Of a stretch of 64,000 nt of DNA, positions 41,809 through 49,949 are shown piece by piece (the first letter of the stretch is position 1; the number at the start of each line of letters is the position of its first letter). A program made the position numbers and the translations under genes. The stretch spans positions 1 to 64,000 of the forward strand of contig NZ_BDCE01000049.1 in assembly GCF_001613345.1 (NCBI RefSeq), given 5' to 3'. The DNA is from Nocardia uniformis NBRC 13702. Its GTDB lineage: Bacteria; Actinomycetota; Actinomycetes; Mycobacteriales; Mycobacteriaceae. Below the pieces are notes generated by a model. The model had not been told where the DNA came from. It did not search any database and worked only from the letters and a program-made list of their open reading frames with translations.

Positions 41809-43818
41809 ATGACTTCCTACATTGTCACGGGCGGAACCGGATTTCTCGGGCGACGAGTCCTGGCCGAACTGCTGAACCGCGACACCGACGCCGTGGTTCA
41901 CGCACTGGTCCGGGAGGCGTCCGTCGCGAAGCTCCGCGAACTGGCCGCGACCTGGGGCGCACCCGACCGCGTATTCCCACTCATCGGTGACCTCACCGCA
42001 CCGGGACTCGGTCTCGAGGAAGCGGCCCCCCACGCAGATCATGTCATCCACCTCGGCGCGGTCTACGATATGACCGCCGACGAGGACACCACCCACGCCG
42101 CCAATGTGAACGGCACCGCGGCGGTCATCGCACTGGCCACCGCACGCAACGCCGTCCTGCACCACGTCTCCTCCGTGGCGGTCGCGGGCGATCACAAGGG
42201 CAAGTTCTTCGAGGATGACTTCGACCTCGGACAGCACCTCGATTCGCCCTATCATCGAACCAAATTCGCCGCCGAGAAGTTGGTCCGTGAAGCTCGCGGA
42301 CTGCGCTGGCGGGTATACCGCCCGGCCATTATCGTCGGCGATTCCCGCACCGGCGAGATGGATAAGATCGACGGCCCGTACTACTTCTTCCCGGCCATTT
42401 CCGGAATGGCCGCACTGCCGTCCGACCTACCGCTGCCGCTGCCGGATCTGGGCGCGACCAATATCGTCCCGGTGAACTACGTGGCCGAGGCCATGGTGCA
42501 GCTCATTCGCAAGCCCGGACTCGTCGGCCGCACCTTCCATCTGGTGAATCCGACGCCGCAGCCATTCAGCGAGATCTATGCCGCGCTGGCCGCGGCGGCC
42601 GGAGCGCCCGCCGGAATCGGCGCGGTCCCAGGCAGTCATGCCGCACTCGAGACGCTCGGCCATATTCCGGGCGTCGCCGCGGTGCGCGATTTCCTGCTGG
42701 AACGCCTGGGCATTCCCGCCGAGGTCGCCCCGCACACCTCCTTCGAATCGGAATTCGTCGCCGATTCCACCCGGGCGCAGCTGCGCGGTCTCGAGGTTCC
42801 CGCCTTCGATACCTATGCGCGGGCACTGTGGGACTACTGGCGCGCCAACCTCGATCCCGACCGGGCCCGCCGCACCGAGGGCACCGCGCTCGACGGTCGC
42901 GTCGTGCTCATTACCGGAGCCTCCTCCGGTATCGGTCTTGCCTCCGCGCACGCCGTCGCCCGTCGCGGCGCGACCGTACTCATGGTGGCCCGTACCGCCG
43001 AGGATCTGGAGGCCGCCGCCGCGCAGGTACGCGCTGAAAGTGGTGCGGCGCTGGCGTACACGTGCGACATCACCGACGAGAAGTCGGTGGAGCTGCTCGT
43101 CAAGCAGGTGCTCGCCGACCACGATCACGTCGACTACGTGGTGAACAACGCGGGCCGCTCCATCCGCCGCTCGGTGGCCAACTCCACCGAGCGTATGCAC
43201 GATTTCGAGCGGACCATGGCGGTCAATTACTTCGGCGCGGTGCGGCTCATCCTGGCGTTGCTGCCGTCCATGCGGGAACGCCGCTTCGGACACTTCGTGA
43301 ATATCTCCTCCATCGCGGTACAGACCAAGGTTCCGCGCTTCGCCGCCTACGTGGCGTCGAAGTCGGCCCTGGACAATTTCAGTGAGATCGCCGCCGTCGA
43401 GAACGCCGATGCCGGCATCACCTTCACCTCGGTGCGGATGCCGCTGGTGCGTACACCGATGATCGCGCCGACGGATCTGTACAAGTCCATTCCGGTGCAC
43501 ACCCCGGATCAGGCGGCCGACATCGTGGTGCGCGCCCTCGAAAAGCGCCCCAGCCGGATCGACTCCCCGATCGGTACCTTCGCGCAGTTCGTGGATACGG
43601 TCATGCCGTCGGTGAAGAAGGCCATCCTGCACCAGGGTTTCCAGCGGTTGGGCGAATCGAAGGCCGCCAAGGAAGGTAAGCCGCGGGCCGACGCGTCCGG
43701 CGCGCACCAGGAGTCGCGCAGCCCGCTGCTGGCGCTGGCCCCCATTGTGCAGCCACTCATGGGACTGCCCGGCTCGGCCGCCCGCATCACCAATGTGATC
43801 CCGGGCCTGCACTGGTAA
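41809..43818 (+). CDS. Two-domain fatty acyl-CoA reductase (acyl-CoA to fatty alcohol)
   Basis: A 669-residue fusion of two SDR domains, the layout of mycobacterial AcrA1/FcrA-type fatty acyl-CoA reductases. Domain 1 (1 to about 355) is thioester-reductase-like: VTGGTGFLGRR, HLGAVYDMTA, SSVAVAG and PYHRTK (YxxxK, Y148-K152). Domain 2 (about 360-640): VVLITGASSGIG, NNAGRSIRR and YVASKSALDNF (YxxxK). Together they can take an acyl-CoA to the alcohol through the aldehyde, supplying WS/DGAT. ATG 41809 has an ideal AAGGAGGGG site. A stem-loop follows at 43841. Confidence 0.87.
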   Translation: MTSYIVTGGTGFLGRRVLAELLNRDTDAVVHALVREASVAKLRELAATWGAPDRVFPLIGDLTAPGLGLEEAAPHADHVIHLGAVYDMTADEDTTHAANVNGTAAVIALATARNAVLHHVSSVAVAGDHKGKFFEDDFDLGQHLDSPYHRTKFAAEKLVREARGLRWRVYRPAIIVGDSRTGEMDKIDGPYYFFPAISGMAALPSDLPLPLPDLGATNIVPVNYVAEAMVQLIRKPGLVGRTFHLVNPTPQPFSEIYAALAAAAGAPAGIGAVPGSHAALETLGHIPGVAAVRDFLLERLGIPAEVAPHTSFESEFVADSTRAQLRGLEVPAFDTYARALWDYWRANLDPDRARRTEGTALDGRVVLITGASSGIGLASAHAVARRGATVLMVARTAEDLEAAAAQVRAESGAALAYTCDITDEKSVELLVKQVLADHDHVDYVVNNAGRSIRRSVANSTERMHDFERTMAVNYFGAVRLILALLPSMRERRFGHFVNISSIAVQTKVPRFAAYVASKSALDNFSEIAAVENADAGITFTSVRMPLVRTPMIAPTDLYKSIPVHTPDQAADIVVRALEKRPSRIDSPIGTFAQFVDTVMPSVKKAILHQGFQRLGESKAAKEGKPRADASGAHQESRSPLLALAPIVQPLMGLPGSAARITNVIPGLHW

Positions 43819-43840
43819 GTATCACCCGGACAACGACATT

Positions 43841-43869
43841 CGGCCCCGGCGGGAATTCCGCCGGGGCCG
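43841..43869. terminator. Bidirectional stem-loop terminator
   Basis: CGGCCCCGGCG (43841-43851) pairs perfectly with CGCCGGGGCCG (43859-43869) around loop GGAATTC, an 11-bp all-GC stem. It lies between the convergent fatty acyl-CoA reductase (ends 43818) and cutinase (ends 43901) genes. No T-run follows, as is common for actinobacterial terminators. Confidence 0.8.
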
Positions 43870-43900
43870 GATGTTTCGTCGCGGCCCGCCCTGGGTTCGG

Positions 43901-44554
43901 TCAGATCCGATCCGCCGCGAAGTTGGCCGCCGCGACGAAGCTGTGGCCATACGCCACATGCGAGGCCGCGTTCGCGCCGCCACCGCAGATGGGATCGCCA
44001 CCGGTGCACCAGTTTCCGGTCCGCCCGGCGTACTCCCCCGGCACACCCCAGCCAATGGCCCGCATGGGATCGCCGAAGAGCAGTACCGCCGATACCCGCC
44101 AGGCGATATCACCCGGCAGCTGCACCCGACCCGGGTACCAGTTCACCGCACCGGTTCCCAACGCCGCGTGCACGACGGCCGCACCTTGGGAGTATCCCAC
44201 CAGAACGAACCGCTGACCCGGACACGTGGCGGCCTGATAATTCAAGTGCCCCACCAGATTCTGGGTACCGGCACCGAGGTTGAACGAGTGGTCCGCCGGA
44301 TACGCCACCGGATAGGCGCTGGTGGAAACAGGCAACCGGTCCTGGAGCATTCCGTACAGCGGATTGCCCACCACGTCGCCCAGCCAGCCGGGTTCGCCCG
44401 TTCCCCGCACTACTACGACATCCACATCGGCGCACCAGGTGGCGCCCGCCTGCGGGGTGTGTAGCGGGAAGAGCGCGCTCGTCAGCACCAGTAGTGCGGC
44501 GAACGCCCAAGCTATGCGCCAATTTCCAGGCAGCAACACCTTTCGACCGCTCAT
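43901..44554 (-). CDS. Secreted cutinase-family hydrolase
   Basis: A 217-residue exported cutinase-like serine esterase: signal peptide with a hydrophobic AWAFAALLVLTSALFPL core, then CADVDVVVVRGTGEPG (oxyanion region, first Cys), VLVGYSQGAAVVHAALG (nucleophile GYSQG), ICGGGA with acidic partner region GDPIC, and catalytic His near the C-terminus (AYGHSF). Cysteine pairs match the two family disulfides. It may cleave esters outside the cell. ATG 44554, with GTGAGGACA upstream, is preferred over GTG 44563. It is divergent from the WS/DGAT gene. Confidence 0.88.
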   Translation of the reverse strand: MSGRKVLLPGNWRIAWAFAALLVLTSALFPLHTPQAGATWCADVDVVVVRGTGEPGWLGDVVGNPLYGMLQDRLPVSTSAYPVAYPADHSFNLGAGTQNLVGHLNYQAATCPGQRFVLVGYSQGAAVVHAALGTGAVNWYPGRVQLPGDIAWRVSAVLLFGDPMRAIGWGVPGEYAGRTGNWCTGGDPICGGGANAASHVAYGHSFVAAANFAADRI

Positions 44555-44583
44555 TGTCCTCACCCTCTCACTCCGTTGTGAGA

Positions 44584-44626
44584 AGCCGGGTGACTCTTGT
44601 CAGTGACAAGTGACGCTCACCCGGCT
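44584..44626. repeat. Nested inverted repeats in the cutinase-WS/DGAT gap
   Basis: Outer arms AGCCGGGTGA (44584-44593) and TCACCCGGCT (44617-44626) are perfect complements. They enclose a perfect inner inverted repeat CTTGTCA-G-TGACAAG (44596-44610). A further CTCAC/GTGAG pair is at 44567-44582. The 268-bp gap between divergent cutinase and WS/DGAT starts has no other feature I can support. This structure could be a regulator site or a 5' leader hairpin of the cutinase mRNA. Confidence 0.75.
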
Positions 44627-44822
44627 ATGAGTCCCAAGGTAAGGAGAGTGAACACTCGCGGCAACGTACTGACTGTATGGATACCCAACCGGAGCCCATT
44701 CGTATCCATCTCAAACTTGTTATCTCCAGGCGAATTTGAGGCAACGCACCGGCACCGGCTCCGGTCCGGCCACTCGACGCGAACCACGCACGAAGTAGAA
44801 CGTGTGTCCATAGTGTGTTGAT

Positions 44823-46226
44823 ATGGAACGACTTACCGGGCTGGACGCCAGCTTCCTCTACCTCGAAACCGACAGCCAACTCCTGCATGTCTGCGCGCTA
44901 CTGATTCTCGATCCCGGCGCGGATGATCTGCCCTATGAATTCGACGAGCTCAAAGCCGAACTCGGCCGCCGCATACATCTCATCCCGGCCATGCGACGCC
45001 GTCTGCACGCGGTGCCTCTCAATCTGGATCACCCTGTGTGGGTAAGGGATTCGAAGTTCGATATGGACCACCACGTGCGCCGGGTCGGACTACCCGCCCC
45101 GGGTGGGCAACGCGAGCTCGCCGAACTCACCGCCGATATCGCCGGACGACCCCTGGACCGCAATCGGCCGCTGTGGGAGATGTGGGTCGTAGAAGGCCTG
45201 CCGGACAACAGGATCGCGGTCATCTCCAAGTACCACCATGCCATCGTCGACGGCATCACCGGCACCAATATGATGATGCACCTGTGCGATCTCGAGCCCG
45301 GCGTGCGTTACAGCGAGCCGGATACCGAATCCGCCGAACCCGAGAGCGAACCCAACGATCTACTCCTGGCCGCCGAGGCCGCGCTCAAACTTCCGGGCAA
45401 GCTCGGCATCGTCGGCATGGTGCCGCAAACCCTCGGGATTCTGGGTGGCCTGGTGCAGCGGCGGCGGCAGTCCGATACCGCGGGCATGCCCTTGCCGTTC
45501 ACCGCGCCGCGCACACCCTTCAACCGCGCAATCACCGCACACCGCGCGATCTCGTTCGTGCAGACCGACTTCGCCGAGATCAAGGAGATCAAGTCGGCGT
45601 TCGCGGTGAAAGTCAACGATGTGGTACTCGCCGTTATCGGTGGCGCGTTGCGCAGCTACCTCGAATCACATGGGGAGCTCCCGGATTCCACGCTCATCGC
45701 CTCGGTGCCGGTCTCCACGCACCACACCTCCCGGCACGAACAGGGCACCAATAAGGTGTCGACCATCTTCGCCCGGCTGCATACCGATATCGCCGATCCG
45801 GTGGAGCGGCTGGCGCTCATCGCCGAGGACAATCGGGGCGCGAAGGAGGAGCACAATCTCATCGGCGCGGACTTCCTCCAGGATTGGGCGAAGTACGCAC
45901 CGCCCAACACCTTCCAGCTGGCCGCACGCGCCTACTCCTCGCTGAAGCTGGCCGAGCACCACCCCGTGGTACACAACCTGGTGGTGTCCAATGTGCCCGG
46001 CCCCAGTTTCCCGATGTACTTCCTGGGTCTCCGAGTCGCGGGTATGTATCCATTCGGTCCGGTATTCCACGGTGCGGGACTCACCACCACCGTACTGACC
46101 AAGGAGGGCGATATGGACTTCGGATTCATCGCCTGCCGCGAACTCGTACCCGATGTACAGCGGATCGCCGACGCCGTTCCCGAGGTGATCACCGAGCTGC
46201 TCAAGGCGGCCCGGAACCAGCACTGA
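44823..46226 (+). CDS. Wax ester synthase/diacylglycerol acyltransferase (WS/DGAT)
   Basis: A 467-residue bifunctional acyltransferase that joins acyl-CoA to fatty alcohol (wax ester) or diacylglycerol (triacylglycerol). Seen: TGLDASFLYLET start, LDRNRPLWEMWVVEGL, active-site YHHAIVDG (HHxxxDG, H138-G144), the VKVNDVVLAVIGGALR block and a late NLVVSNVPGP motif. Length matches the family. With the fatty acyl-CoA reductase 1 kb away it completes the two steps from acyl-CoA to wax ester. ATG 44823; 12 bp separate it from the convergent hydrolase. Membrane/lipid-droplet-associated by family knowledge. Confidence 0.93.
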   Translation: MERLTGLDASFLYLETDSQLLHVCALLILDPGADDLPYEFDELKAELGRRIHLIPAMRRRLHAVPLNLDHPVWVRDSKFDMDHHVRRVGLPAPGGQRELAELTADIAGRPLDRNRPLWEMWVVEGLPDNRIAVISKYHHAIVDGITGTNMMMHLCDLEPGVRYSEPDTESAEPESEPNDLLLAAEAALKLPGKLGIVGMVPQTLGILGGLVQRRRQSDTAGMPLPFTAPRTPFNRAITAHRAISFVQTDFAEIKEIKSAFAVKVNDVVLAVIGGALRSYLESHGELPDSTLIASVPVSTHHTSRHEQGTNKVSTIFARLHTDIADPVERLALIAEDNRGAKEEHNLIGADFLQDWAKYAPPNTFQLAARAYSSLKLAEHHPVVHNLVVSNVPGPSFPMYFLGLRVAGMYPFGPVFHGAGLTTTVLTKEGDMDFGFIACRELVPDVQRIADAVPEVITELLKAARNQH

Positions 46227-46237
46227 CGTTCGGGGCC

Positions 46238-47158
46238 CTACATCCGACCGACGACCGACTCGCAAGCCTCGAGGAGTTCGGGGACAAAGGCGTCCGCCTC
46301 GAGTACACAGGCCGCGTGACCCGCGGCAGCCAGGAAGATCCGCGCTCCCGGAATCATTTTCGCCATTTCCAGCTGACGGTAGACCGGCAGCGCCCGATCC
46401 CGCGTGGTCACCACCACCGCCGTCGGCACCTTCACATTCGGCAGCCAGGACGAGGAATCGAACCGTCCCAGCTCGGCAACGGCCTGCATGAGCGCCCAGC
46501 CGCTGAGACTGCGCATCTCCCCCATCGCCCACCGGTCCATCCGCCCCACCGGCCACGAATTCAACGGCAGCTCGGGCAGTTTGGCGGACTTCAGATTGGC
46601 TCGCCGCCAGGACAATTCGGCGTAGCTGCCCGCGATGGCGGCCAGGGTGCGATGGAAGGCGCGCTCGCGCCACTTCTCCTGGAAGTGATAGGTGGTGGCA
46701 CACAGCACCAGCCCACCGATGCGGTCCGGATGCCGGTGCGCGGTCAGCTGCGCGGTAATACCGCCCATCGAATAGCCCGCCAGCACCGGTCGATCCACGC
46801 CCAGCACATCGGCGAGCGCGATCACATCGTCGGCGCAGTCGTCGAGATCGAAATTCTCCGAGCGGATACCGTGGCCGTGCCAGCGCTGATCGAACAGCAC
46901 CACCCGATAGCGCTCATTGAGCTCCTTCAGCGACGGAAACCAGTTGAGCATGGCGGTGGTGCCCGCACCGTGCAGCAGGATGACCGTCGCGGCATCGGGT
47001 GCCGGGCCGGGCAGATCCACCACGTAGGTGCTGCCCCGGCCGGGCAGGTCCAGCATCGCACCCGCGGGAACCTCGGTCAGTGTCGATACTCGCGAGGACA
47101 GCCGCCGTGAGCGGCGGCGTTCACCGGGGCGCTGCGCCCCGCCGTGGTTGTTCGTCAT
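46238..47158 (-). CDS. Alpha/beta-hydrolase
   Basis: A 306-residue alpha/beta-hydrolase: VILLHGAGTTAMLNWFPSL (oxyanion HG), YRVVLFDQRWHGHG, nucleophile GYSMGG (about 120), and a late catalytic GHAACVLEADAF. The core is like lipases and haloperoxidase-fold esterases. ATG 47158 with GGGAGG upstream is chosen over a much longer in-frame start at 47566. The gene is next to WS/DGAT in convergent orientation, so it could hydrolyse acylglycerols or wax esters, or be unrelated. No signal peptide, hence cytoplasmic. Confidence 0.85.
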   Translation of the reverse strand: MTNNHGGAQRPGERRRSRRLSSRVSTLTEVPAGAMLDLPGRGSTYVVDLPGPAPDAATVILLHGAGTTAMLNWFPSLKELNERYRVVLFDQRWHGHGIRSENFDLDDCADDVIALADVLGVDRPVLAGYSMGGITAQLTAHRHPDRIGGLVLCATTYHFQEKWRERAFHRTLAAIAGSYAELSWRRANLKSAKLPELPLNSWPVGRMDRWAMGEMRSLSGWALMQAVAELGRFDSSSWLPNVKVPTAVVVTTRDRALPVYRQLEMAKMIPGARIFLAAAGHAACVLEADAFVPELLEACESVVGRM

Positions 47159-47304
47159 CGAAAGCCTCCCGACGTGCCGCCTCCCTGCGGGCGGAATTGG
47201 AACACGTTCTATTTCGATGATGCCATATCCGATTGACGCCGTCGCCGACCGGCAGGCCGGTTCGGCCACCGGTTGCCGAACCGAAATCGTTGCGACACAA
47301 CCGG

Positions 47305-48213
47305 CTAGTGAACGCAGGGGCGATATGCCGGAACCACCGTGGTGACCAGTGTCGTCACCGGAATCGGCGTGGGCGGGGCAGGTGGCGCGGCAATGGGGTT
47401 GTCGTACATCCGAATATCGGTGTAGCGCACCCGCTCCGGTTCGATTTCCACACCCGGCACCAGCACATCGTGGCCGTAGATATCGGAGACCATCATGGTG
47501 AAGGGCCCCGCGCCCGCGCCGGAGATCGACCAGTAGTTGTCGTAACCGCGGCGCATGGCCCGCCAATCGCCGCCGGCTTCGGGGCGCAACGCCACTTCCC
47601 GCAGCGGATTCCCGGTTCCAGCGAAGAGCACGCCGAGCCAGTCGCCCGAGGAGCCCTGCTGGACTCGGTAGGACAGCTGCGGCGGCGGAGTTGGGTTGCG
47701 CACCTTGCTGATCGAGATATCGACGACACCGGCAGCCGGATCGGCGACCTGCTCGAAGGCCGCGGTGCTGAGGTCGTACTGATGGGGGGCGCAGCCCGGG
47801 CAGCGATCCACGATCTGGGCACGCACGCTACCGAGCGGACCGTCGATATCGACATAGGAGCCACAGGGCAGCGAGCCGTCGTATTCGCCGGTGGGGACGC
47901 CGATATAGAAGCCGTCCAGCGGCAGGTCCGGCAGCGAACAGGCGACGCCCGGGCTGATGTGATAGAAACGCGCCTCACGCGTTTCCGGCGGCAGCCGCTC
48001 CTCGACAATCGGAAGCTGTTCCGGCGCGATCGGACTCGGTTCGATAATGGGTGGAACGACCTTGACGGTCGTCACCGCGGTGGTGGTGGCGCAGGAGGCC
48101 GGTTGCGGGCGGGCGATCCACATGGCACCCGCCACCACCGTCAACCCCGCCAGCGCCGTCCACAGCCATGGTCTTCTGGTGGGCTGAACCTCTTCGTGTC
48201 CCGTGCGGTGCAT
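47305..48213 (-). CDS. Expansin-like secreted protein (DPBB + CBM-like domain)
   Basis: A 302-residue exported protein. An N-terminal membrane/signal helix (LWTALAGLTVVAGAMWI) and a Thr/Pro linker lead to a double-psi beta barrel (about 75-165: FYHISPGVACSLPD, LPCGSYVDIDG, QIVDRCPGCAPHQYDLS; the Asp in VDRC matches the expansin Asp). A CBM63-like domain follows (about 170-265: VQQGSSGDWLGVLFAG, YDNYWSISG, GPFTMMVSDIYGH). Expansins loosen plant or bacterial cell walls without hydrolysis. A proline-rich C-terminus follows. An in-frame start later than GTG 48213 is possible. Confidence 0.82.
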   Translation of the reverse strand: MHRTGHEEVQPTRRPWLWTALAGLTVVAGAMWIARPQPASCATTTAVTTVKVVPPIIEPSPIAPEQLPIVEERLPPETREARFYHISPGVACSLPDLPLDGFYIGVPTGEYDGSLPCGSYVDIDGPLGSVRAQIVDRCPGCAPHQYDLSTAAFEQVADPAAGVVDISISKVRNPTPPPQLSYRVQQGSSGDWLGVLFAGTGNPLREVALRPEAGGDWRAMRRGYDNYWSISGAGAGPFTMMVSDIYGHDVLVPGVEIEPERVRYTDIRMYDNPIAAPPAPPTPIPVTTLVTTVVPAYRPCVH

Positions 48214-48384
48214 AGCCGCTCCCCAGCCTCCGAATCAGGTTTGCTGCAATGATGCTGACCCTTTTCAGGAAAGCATTCCCCCAGCTCGCACATGACTCGA
48301 ATCGGAAACTCGGAACGAAAGTTTCGGCGTGTCGACGGCGTGTCACAGTCGGTAGAACACCGGAGCCCTCTGGGCAATCGGCCG

Positions 48385-48594
48385 CTAGGGCACCGATACC
48401 GCCGCACCCGCGAAACGCCCCCGCGCCAAATCCGACAGCGCCTGGTCGGCTTCGTCGAGCGAATACGGATGCACGGTCACCTCGCTGCGGCGTTTCCCGG
48501 CGAATGCTAGGAATTCGCGGGCGTCGACTCGAGTATTGGCTGCTACCGTCCGAATCTCCCTCTCCCGGAACAGGTGCGAAGGCAACCGCGACAT
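48385..48594 (-). pseudogene. Alcohol dehydrogenase C-terminal remnant
   Basis: About 69 residues that match the C-terminus of zinc-type alcohol dehydrogenases: SHLFREREIRTVAANTRVDAREFLAFAG, TVHPYSLDEADQALSDLARGRFAGAAVSVP. The Rossmann and catalytic domains, about 260 residues, are missing. Upstream in the same frame I see no continuation, so this is a deletion relic rather than a small protein. The stop (TAG) lies at 48385-48387. Confidence 0.65.
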
Positions 48595-48684
48595 CGACCG
48601 TCACAGCAAGAACAGCAGCGTTCCTCGCCGAGGCCGTGCGCCACTACTGGCGAAGCCGCGCACGGCCGACGACTGAACCGCGCG

Positions 48685-49308
48685 CTACTGTTCGGCGCCC
48701 AGGGCGGCGGACAGGAAATCGGTCAGCTGGGTGCGTACCCGTTCGCGGGTCAACCCGACCGTCTCGCTGTGTACCGCTGCCAGCAGGGCCGACGTCAGGA
48801 CCGACAGCAGCACCTCACCGGCGATCCGGACATCGAGTCGGGCGTCGAGATAGCCCTGTTCGATACCGAGGCCCACCTCCTGCGCGGCGGCCTCGCCGTC
48901 GATCTGGGCATTGTTCAGAACGCGTTCGATGACCCGGTCGTCGATCGAGGCCGCTTCGAGCAGGAGGAAATTCACCAGACCGGGCTCACCCTCCACCAGG
49001 TCGTAGCAGCGGTCGATGACGCGGGCGTGGCGGTCGCGGAATTCGTCGAAGGTGGAGGGGATGGTATCCACGCCGATGAGGCGTTCGCGAATCACATCGA
49101 AGCAGTGGTCGATGACCGCGTCGAGAATATCGCGCTTATTGCCGAAGTAGTTGTAGAAGGTGCCGTGGCTGACGCCCGCGCGACTGACGATATCGTCCAC
49201 ACCAATGGCGCGGTAGCCGCGACTGATGACGAGTTCATAGGCAGCGCAGACCAATTCGGCACGACGGCGGGCAGAGCGGGCGGCCATACCCGAATGGGAG
49301 TCGTTCAA
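48685..49308 (-). CDS. TetR family regulator (2)
   Basis: A 207-residue TetR-type repressor: N-terminal helix-turn-helix RAELVCAAYELVISRGYRAIGVDDIVSRAGVSHGTFYNYFGNKRDIL (about 12-58), then a helical ligand domain. TTG 49308 forms a 4-bp TTGA overlap with the upstream regulator stop, so the two are translationally coupled; an ATG at 49287 is also in frame. It is the last gene of the mce transcript. Its ligand may be lipid-like by context only. Note that regulators usually bind near their own operon, e.g. the palindrome at 58325. Confidence 0.87.
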   Translation of the reverse strand: MNDSHSGMAARSARRRAELVCAAYELVISRGYRAIGVDDIVSRAGVSHGTFYNYFGNKRDILDAVIDHCFDVIRERLIGVDTIPSTFDEFRDRHARVIDRCYDLVEGEPGLVNFLLLEAASIDDRVIERVLNNAQIDGEAAAQEVGLGIEQGYLDARLDVRIAGEVLLSVLTSALLAAVHSETVGLTRERVRTQLTDFLSAALGAEQ

Positions 49309-49949
49309 GCGCCCACCGTCCGCACCCGCAGCGCCTTCTCCAACATCACCTGCATCATATCGGTCGAGTGCGCACGCAATCTCGGATTCCCCACGCCCCG
49401 TATCTCTTTCACCACACCGGGCATAATCAACATGAGGACGGTGTGTGCCAGCACGTCCGGGTCGATATCGGCGCGCACCCAACCACCGTCCACACCGCGC
49501 CGCAGTTCACCAGCCACCCATACCGCCACCATCGCCTCCAAACCGAGCAACCGCTGCGCCAGTTCGGCATCGATGGCGCTGGCCTCCACCAGTAACAGCC
49601 GCAACAGTTCCGGTTCTCGGTCGACCAGGTCGTACATCCGGTCGGCGGCGGCCCGCACCGCCGCCACCAGTTCCGGTGCGGTGGACGAGGTGCCGAGGAG
49701 TGCCTGCGGCTTCACCACATCGAATAGCTTCCCGATACCGAAATCAATGACATGGTCCAAGATTTCGCGCTTGCTGCCGAAGTAACGGTAGACAGTGCCC
49801 TGTCCGATCCCGGCGTGCGCGGCTACGGCGGCGACGGTGGTCGCCTCGTAGCCGCGCGCGGTGAAGACATGATAGGCGGCTTCGACTATCTGCCGACGCC
49901 GCCGCCGCGGTAGTTCCGCCTGCGGTGGCCGGCCACGACGCGGGACTAT
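49305..49949 (-). CDS. TetR family regulator (1) with no canonical start codon
   Basis: About 214 residues. The family-like sequence begins VPRRGRPPQAELPRRRRRQIV and runs through the TetR helix-turn-helix (EAAYHVFTARGYEATTVAA, GIGQGTVYRYFGSKREIL) into a helical C-terminal domain ending at 49305. No ATG, GTG or TTG precedes the domain in this frame; the first TTG (49760) is after the DNA-binding part. The codon at the natural start is ATA (49949-49947), overlapping the TAG stop of the Mam gene, with AAGGA 11 bp upstream. It may use AUA as start or be a start-lost gene. Confidence 0.7.
   Translation of the reverse strand: MVPRRGRPPQAELPRRRRRQIVEAAYHVFTARGYEATTVAAVAAHAGIGQGTVYRYFGSKREILDHVIDFGIGKLFDVVKPQALLGTSSTAPELVAAVRAAADRMYDLVDREPELLRLLLVEASAIDAELAQRLLGLEAMVAVWVAGELRRGVDGGWVRADIDPDVLAHTVLMLIMPGVVKEIRGVGNPRLRAHSTDMMQVMLEKALRVRTVGA

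Noticed and set aside
42427..43812. Minus-strand 461-codon open frame opposite the fatty acyl-CoA reductase
   Set aside because: No motif; the plus frame has two complete SDR domains and an ideal ribosome-binding site.
47159..47566. 136-codon upstream extension of the alpha/beta hydrolase
   Set aside because: It would overlap the expansin-like gene and lacks hydrolase features; ATG 47158 has GGGAGG.
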